From Ehretia macrophylla (lineage: Eukaryota > Streptophyta > Magnoliopsida > Boraginales > Ehretiaceae), in contig CM075771.1 in assembly GCA_037974665.1 (NCBI GenBank), positions 24,685,425 to 24,749,424 of the forward strand: a DNA stretch of 64,000 bases, in the 5' to 3' direction. Below the pieces are notes generated by a model. That model did not search any database and was not told the DNA's origin. It was given only the letters and a program-made list of their open reading frames with translations. The position numbers and the translations under genes are program-made. Positions 58,216 through 64,000 of the stretch are shown piece after piece (within the stretch, counting starts at the first letter, position 1; every line of letters begins with the position of its first letter).

Positions 58216-59870
58216 ATTTAGCTCATTAATGTCTATAACTCTTTCTAGCTAGTATTACTTTTGGTTCCATAATCCTTGGCTTTTTGGCTAACATTATCTT
58301 CATATTACTAACTAAGTTAGACATTTAAACAACTAACTTAAAATAATCCACAACTCAACTACTAAAACATGCTTTAGAATCTTTACCATGCATTGCCCAA
58401 CAAGAGTTACATTAACTTTAGAAATCACTCATAAGCCACTAAAACCTTAATTAACCAATTAAGTAGTTAACTTTAAATTACCCAATTAATGCACAAAGCT
58501 TACTAAAGATCAAAGACTATTAAAAGACTACCAAGCACTAACTTTATAACAAACTTAACTTCGATTCAATTAAACTGTGTTAATCATTAACCATCCAACT
58601 ACCTCATGCACATAGACATTAAGATACTCTAAGTTCACTAAACATGTTCTAGACTCATGATTATGCTTCACATTCCTCTTCCATAATTTACAATAATCTT
58701 GATTCATGGTCATTAGCTTGCATATCACTTTAAATATTTTTTAACTACAACACTTCTTAACTAACTAACTAAAAATTCACTAACTTTACATTTCATGTAA
58801 TTATGACATCAATTCTTTTAGAACTCTACTTAAATAGGATATCATATAAATTAACTATTAAATCATACTCGACCACACAAAGCTCAAGAAAACATGAAGA
58901 AAAAGGTTAGCACCAACAAGAGCCATTTGGCCGAAAACACTTACACACACAACACTTGATACCTCTCTTGAATTCTTGTTCATAAGCTACATAAGGCATG
59001 TTTAAGGCATAGTTACACATTTTACATTTCTAACAAGCTTAATTCAATACTCATTTACTTACAATAGCTTCAAAACATCTTTAAGCCACCATAACCCTTA
59101 ACTAGCTAACTAGCTAACTAATTAACTAACTTCACCACTCATTCATTTAGGAGAATCACTTACTAAAGTTCAATACTACTAAAAGACTATCAATCACTAA
59201 CTTCTAAGCATGAATATCCATCAAAATTTAAAGAAATTACAAAAGACATCAAGGGGCCGAAATTGTCTATGCAAGATTACTTGAATTTCTTGACCATTTC
59301 TTGGTTCATAATTCATATAAAGTCTATTTCTACCACAAACACCTCATTCAAGCATTAACTCAAACACTTAATCTTCAATTATACCTAAAGCTAACAACTT
59401 TGATTCATTATGAAACTAACCATAAAAACCTTTAAAACTTGCAAAAGAATGTTCTCTCACACTTATGAACACCAAAGCACATGATAGATATGCAATACAA
59501 TTCATTACTGTCCACATCTACGTTTACCTAACATTTAAAGAAGAAAAATAGAAAAACAAATTCACAACAACATGAAATCCCTCATCAAAAACAAGCTAAA
59601 ATGCAAGGTTGAGCTAGATGGTGAGCTTTTCCACCCTTTTCCTCCCCTTTTTCTCCCAACCACATTAACTGAGCTATTCAACTAATTAACTAACTAACAA
59701 ATTATGATAAAGAGATTGCTTAAATTATGATAAAGAGTTTGAAAATAATAACAAAACGAAACCCTAAATATATACATACATATATATAATAAATTATGTA
59801 CACAAATATTGCAATATAGACACAATATATATGTAAATATAACACAATATATAAAATCTAACCTCAATGC
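58216..59870. other. Non-coding interior of the CACTA element
   Basis: AT-rich, with many AACTAACTTA-like words and no open frame of note. Possibly decayed intron or transposase sequence, not recognisable. Confidence 0.45.
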
Positions 59871-59875
59871 CTTGG

Positions 59876-59992
59876 TTAGGGGTAGGTTGACGGGTAGGGA
59901 GGGTTGGGGGATGGGTACACGGGTAGAGGGGTAGGTACACGGGTAGAGGGTGGGGTGGGGGGGGCGGGTAGAAGATACGGGGGTGGGGGTTG
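59876..59992. repeat. G-rich GGGTA/GGGTACACGGGTAGA repeats
   Basis: Runs of three or more G spaced by short linkers on the plus strand, including a tandem GGGTACACGGGTAGAGGG pair. It could form G-quadruplexes. Confidence 0.8.
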
Positions 59993-60009
59993 TGTTTTAT
60001 TAATTTTCA

Positions 60010-60064
60010 AATCAGATGAGGCACGGGCTCGTGCCTCATCTGATTCCCGTGCCTCATCTGATTT
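60010..60064. repeat. Perfect 16-bp palindrome plus third repeat arm
   Basis: Left arm AATCAGATGAGGCACG (60010-60025), loop GGCT, right arm CGTGCCTCATCTGATT (60030-60045), then a second right arm CGTGCCTCATCTGATT at 60048-60063. Confidence 0.92.
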
Positions 60065-60247
60065 GATTCTGGGTGACGGCCTGGTGTGAAACTGGGATGC
60101 TGCCCAGAACCCTAATGGGGAGGCCCATTGGTTGCACCAATGGGCCTTTTGTGTGAGGGACGGCTATGTCCCCGAAACGACGAGGGAATGGCCTCCATCG
60201 CCCAGCCCTCGCATTTTTGCAAGGGCTAAACTCATTTTCCTGTAGTG

Positions 60248-62262
60248 GCCACAGAGATATAGGAGAAAAAAGATTCAAGAAAATAATAATACAAGAACAC
60301 ACAATGATTACATGGTTACGCTATGCCTAAGTCGACAAAACAATTGAATATATTTACTAATACAAAGGAGAAAGAGAATACAACACCTCTTTGAAAAATG
60401 AAATCTCTCAAAACCTATGTACGGGTTACTTTCAACCGCTTTTGTTATGTAATGGTTAATTTTATTTATTAAGATATGTGTGTGTACATATATGTATATA
60501 TATATAAGTTATACATATGCAATATGTGTACAATACGGTATACATATACGGTAGATAGTATAAGGATTAATATCATTAGTTGCAATATTACTTATACCCT
60601 TATGATTTTAAAAATATATATCAATTGATTTTTTTATTTATATTCCTGATTAGATGAACTATCAAAGAGTAGTAACATCAACATTTTTGTTAAAATCTTT
60701 GATCTTTCCAATCATTAGGACAATCATCGGATAAAGCTAACTGTGTAAATGCAAATTGGTAGGAGATCCGTTATGACTACTTTAAATGCATCTTATTGGT
60801 AGAAGTTTTATTAGGTTCACTATGAATTATAATTGTGAGCCATTTAACTGGTACTATTTATGAAGTATTTATTAGTTTGTGTCAGCGTTTTTAATTTTGT
60901 ATCTTTCTTATGAGTGAAAGATAAACTACTTAGTTTTAGTCGAGACAAAGAGTGATTGTCAAAGACAAGTCCAATAGAATATTTCATGCATGTTGCATCT
61001 ACAAGCAATGCGTATGGCAAAAGCAAAAGTGTCCTGATTTTGTATCATATGTATGCATCTTACTTCATACTTGTAATTGATCATGACTATATATCAACTG
61101 TTCTAAAGGGGTCTTTGTATTAGGTTCGAAAATTATTACACATTCAACCACCAGAAAAAGAAGAGAAGAAAAAAAAAGACATGGACAATGAAGCAAGATG
61201 CTAAGAAGAACTTTAGAATTTTGTTCACAGGATTTTCAATAAGTGGTTTCAGTCTACTAACTGTAGTTTACAAGCTTTATTAGTTTTTTTTTTTGGCTTT
61301 TTCAAGTTTTTCTTGATTTGAACGATTCCATACATACTTACGTTCATGCTAAAGGTCAAAAGTTAAGGATTTGAATTCTCCGGTAACATTATAACCAAGA
61401 GCGAAACTAGGATTATTATTTAATGGAGGTTAAAAATACATATTTGATATAGTGGTATGATTCTTACTTTAAATGTGAGAAATCCTTAGATTGAATCTCG
61501 GGGTCAACATCTAAGTGATGTAATATTGATTTGTAAGTCTCCTATGAATCAAAAAAATAAAAAAGTAAAATTCATAATTTAATACTCGTATATGACCAAA
61601 AAAGAAAAACTACTTATATATGGATAGTTTTTTCTAATGGAGGTTAAATTAATTTTTTAGTCTAAAAATAATTTAAAAATCCATTTAAAAAAAATGCACA
61701 CCAGCTTATCACTCACTAAAATGGCACAATTATTTTGGTCCAATAAAAGTACTATAATTTCAACTCTGCATTCTTTCATAAAATCCGGTAATGTTATTTA
61801 TTTGTAACAAAATCTATCAAGGGAGGCAAGTGATATTTGCAAACTGTAAGAGAGGTAATAGGCATTGTCAAAAACCGAAGCAGATGACCTTTCCAATAGA
61901 GTATTTATGTTAACCAAAAGGGTTAGTTGCATTGTTTGTCCCAACTATTACTGTTTTTTTGGGGTCAAAACAAGAAGGAAAAAAAAAACAAGATTAACCG
62001 ACCCCTATGGGGTGGATCTCATGTGAAAGGAGATTCATTAGGTGCGGGTAGGTATCATGCGAAAGGAGATTCATTAGGTGCGGGTGGATACACGAATTCT
62101 AATTATCTGGCAATTCTTCCTTACGCCTACATTTTGCAATCCAATTCGTCCCAACTATTACTTCACTTTTTTAAATTAGTCTCTATTATTTCAAAAACAT
62201 CAAATGAACTCAATGCTTACCAAATATAATCAATTTGGTCATTTCTGTTGAAAAATTTGATA
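60248..62262. other. Intergenic between CACTA and MULE elements
   Basis: AT-rich, no gene recognised. It includes a two-copy 36-bp tandem repeat at about 62016-62087 and TA-rich stretches near 60481-60510. Confidence 0.45.
62016..62087. repeat. 36-bp tandem duplication
   Basis: Two copies of a unit containing GAAAGGAGATTCATTAGGTG and CGGG, period 36. Confidence 0.9.
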
Positions 62263-62504
62263 AAAAATATAGGGTAAATAACACCACAGTCCCCTATGGT
62301 TAAGCAAAAGTGCACAGACCCTCCCCCCCCCCCTTGTGTTTTCAAAAGTGCACAGGAACTCCATGTGGTTTTAAAAATGTAGCACCACAACTCCTTCCAT
62401 AAAAAAAACCATTACTTTTAGCGGAGAGTGCGTTACATACACGTTTAATGCGATTTTTCATATTTTTTGGCTTAAATTATTACTTAGTTGAACAAAAATA
62501 CCCT

Positions 62505-62629
<125 letters not shown>

Positions 62630-62727
62630 TTTTTTTCCTTTTCTTTTTCTCTCAATTCAATTTTCACAAAAAAAAACTAAATAAATTTTTTTTTTTAAAA
62701 AGGAAAAAACCCATCTTCTTCCTTAAA

Positions 62728-62920
62728 CCTCCCCCCAACCCCAACCTCAACCCCACCCCACCCCCAACCCCACCCCCACCCCATATCAGCCCCTCACCTT
62801 CTAATCACCCCTACCCCATCCACCACCCGCCACCCCCTAAACCCTTCAACCCCTTACCCCCGTCAGCCTCGTCACCCCCACCTCCCCAAACCCCACCCCC
62901 ACCCCCGTCAACTATGTCAC
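62728..62920. repeat. C-rich CCCCACC-type low-complexity tract
   Basis: Runs of CCCCA, CCCCAACC and CACCCCC. Pro-rich frames here are artefacts. Inside the MULE. Confidence 0.85.
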
Positions 62921-63545
62921 ATCAATCACAACAAAATTGATAATTCAACAAAATGACTAAAAATATCAGCTTCAAGGTATTGGGATCAATCTCAAAACTA
63001 CTCTCCCATTTTTCAAACCAAAAGCAAATATTCAAGCTCCAAGTAACTTAAGAAATATTGCATGACTGATGCAGTTAATAGAAAGCAACAAGCAAAAGAT
63101 ATTGTAAAATACTTCCTAATAAACCTCATAACTTTGGCATTTAAACTGATCCCGAACAATACAGATCGAACTTTTCAACTAAGAATTTTCATCTTTTTTC
63201 ATGACGAACAAGTAATGAACTAAAGAATCAAATGAAAATCCAGAAAAACCCTGCAATTCTTATGTGTGTATATATATGTACATACATGTGTGTGTACATA
63301 TATATATATATATTGGACTAAATATGTATAAATAAAAAAGAAAAGAAAAAGAGAAAAAAAATTGAGGGGCATTTAAGTCTTTTTACACAATTCATTTAAA
63401 TTTGTTGATGGATAGTTAGGAAGGGAGTACATGTGCACAATTTTAAAACCATAGGGGGTTTTGGTGCATTTTTGAAAACACAGGGGGGTCCTGTGCACTT
63501 TTACTTAACCATAGGAGATTGTGGTGCTATTTACCCAAAAATATA

Positions 63546-64000
63546 TCGAATGACTAGGGAGATACTTTAGCAGTGATTGATCGATTCAGAGATATTATGA
63601 TAATATTAGAAAGGAATCATGTGAATCTTCAATACCTATGACCAAAATACAAAAACAAAAAAAAGAAAAAGAAAATCTCCAATACCCTTTGCATTTCAAT
63701 AGATCTGGTGTTGATTCGACCAAAAAAAAAAAATCAATCTCGTGTGAACTTGTTTCTAGGGTTTGTCCAAAAAAAAAAAACTTGTTTCTGGGGAACCCAT
63801 TCATTGGACTTTGGAGGATGGCCAAATCACTTGTTTGTATGCTTATATGTGGCCCTTGTCTAACTGGTTACACTCACGTACTTTCAATATTGTCAAGTTG
63901 GTACGTCCTCAGCTTGAATGAGTGCTTTCAATTCCATAGGTTTACTCTTATTTGCTTTATCTCATGACTCTCATTGACTGGTATGATAAAAAAGATTGAT
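63546..64000. other. Right edge, no gene assigned
   Basis: Sequence with A-runs. Short mirrored frames (63595-63967) have no recognisable domain. Confidence 0.4.

Larger units (their letters stand above)
55608..60247 (-). mobile_element. CACTA (En/Spm) DNA transposon, 4.64 kb, non-autonomous
   Basis: Inverted ends: CACTACAAGAAA (55608-55619) and its partner TTTCCTGTAGTG ending at 60247, 11 of 12 matching. The flanks GCA and GCC resemble a 3-bp duplication with one change. Subterminal arrays of CCTCGCCGAGCCCTCG-type units (55640-55995) and related GAGGG/CCCTCG words near the right end (60150-60225) fit the binding-site arrays of CACTA elements. Inside, on the minus strand, is a partial transposase-associated gene (56223-57550). 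No DDE transposase (Transposase_21 type) was seen, so movement would need help from an autonomous relative. Confidence 0.88.

Overview
This 64 kb window is nuclear DNA of a flowering plant, probably a eudicot. It is AT-rich and repeat-rich, with few genes. Two normal nuclear genes are present: an intron-containing SR splicing factor and an intronless ABCG half-transporter. Plant LTR, LINE, CACTA and Mutator-like elements surround them, and there are degraded copies of plant mitochondrial genes.

Positions 1-9.2 kb are a nuclear insert of mitochondrial DNA (NUMT). It holds an atp6 fragment abutting an atp9 copy that has lost its start codon, then rpl5 (two stops), rps14 (open), cob (one Trp-to-stop change) and rps1. 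A 4.1 kb solo LTR with a perfect 5-bp target duplication splits rps1. Small mitochondrial pieces also occur near 37.65 kb (a cob scrap) and 46.3 kb (a piece of 26S rRNA).

Positions 9.6-18.8 kb are the functional part. A minus-strand RS2Z-type SR protein gene (RRM, two CCHC zinc knuckles, RS domain; six coding exons plus a 5'UTR exon) is followed by a minus-strand 738-residue ABCG transporter.

Positions 18.8-40 kb are mostly intergenic DNA and transposons. They include a decayed 7.2 kb Ty1/Copia element (24559-31719) carrying a nested 1.5 kb solo LTR, and a small conserved plant gene with one premature stop. A 5'-truncated LINE RNase H fragment lies between two 169-bp direct repeats. A second solo LTR of the large-LTR family carries an ATGGG duplication. 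Two decayed Ty3/Gypsy fragments lie head to head.

Positions 40.8-46.4 kb hold the exon skeleton of a truncated LMBR1-like (LIMR) membrane-protein gene, an unassigned minus-strand reading frame, a local tandem repeat and the rRNA fragment.

Positions 46.8-54.2 kb are a complete member of the large-LTR family: two LTRs of about 3.15 kb around an internal region of only 1.1 kb without coding capacity, flanked by a GTATC duplication. It sits inside the LTR of an older retrotransposon whose PBS-like region is at 54.4 kb. The rest holds an AAT-rich tract, a 4.6 kb CACTA element (55608-60247) with a partial transposase-associated gene, and a 1.27 kb Mutator-like element with ~120-bp inverted repeats and a perfect 9-bp duplication (62272-63536). 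I found no CRISPR array, operon or other prokaryotic system. The main interest is the readable order of nested insertions and the non-autonomous large-LTR family.
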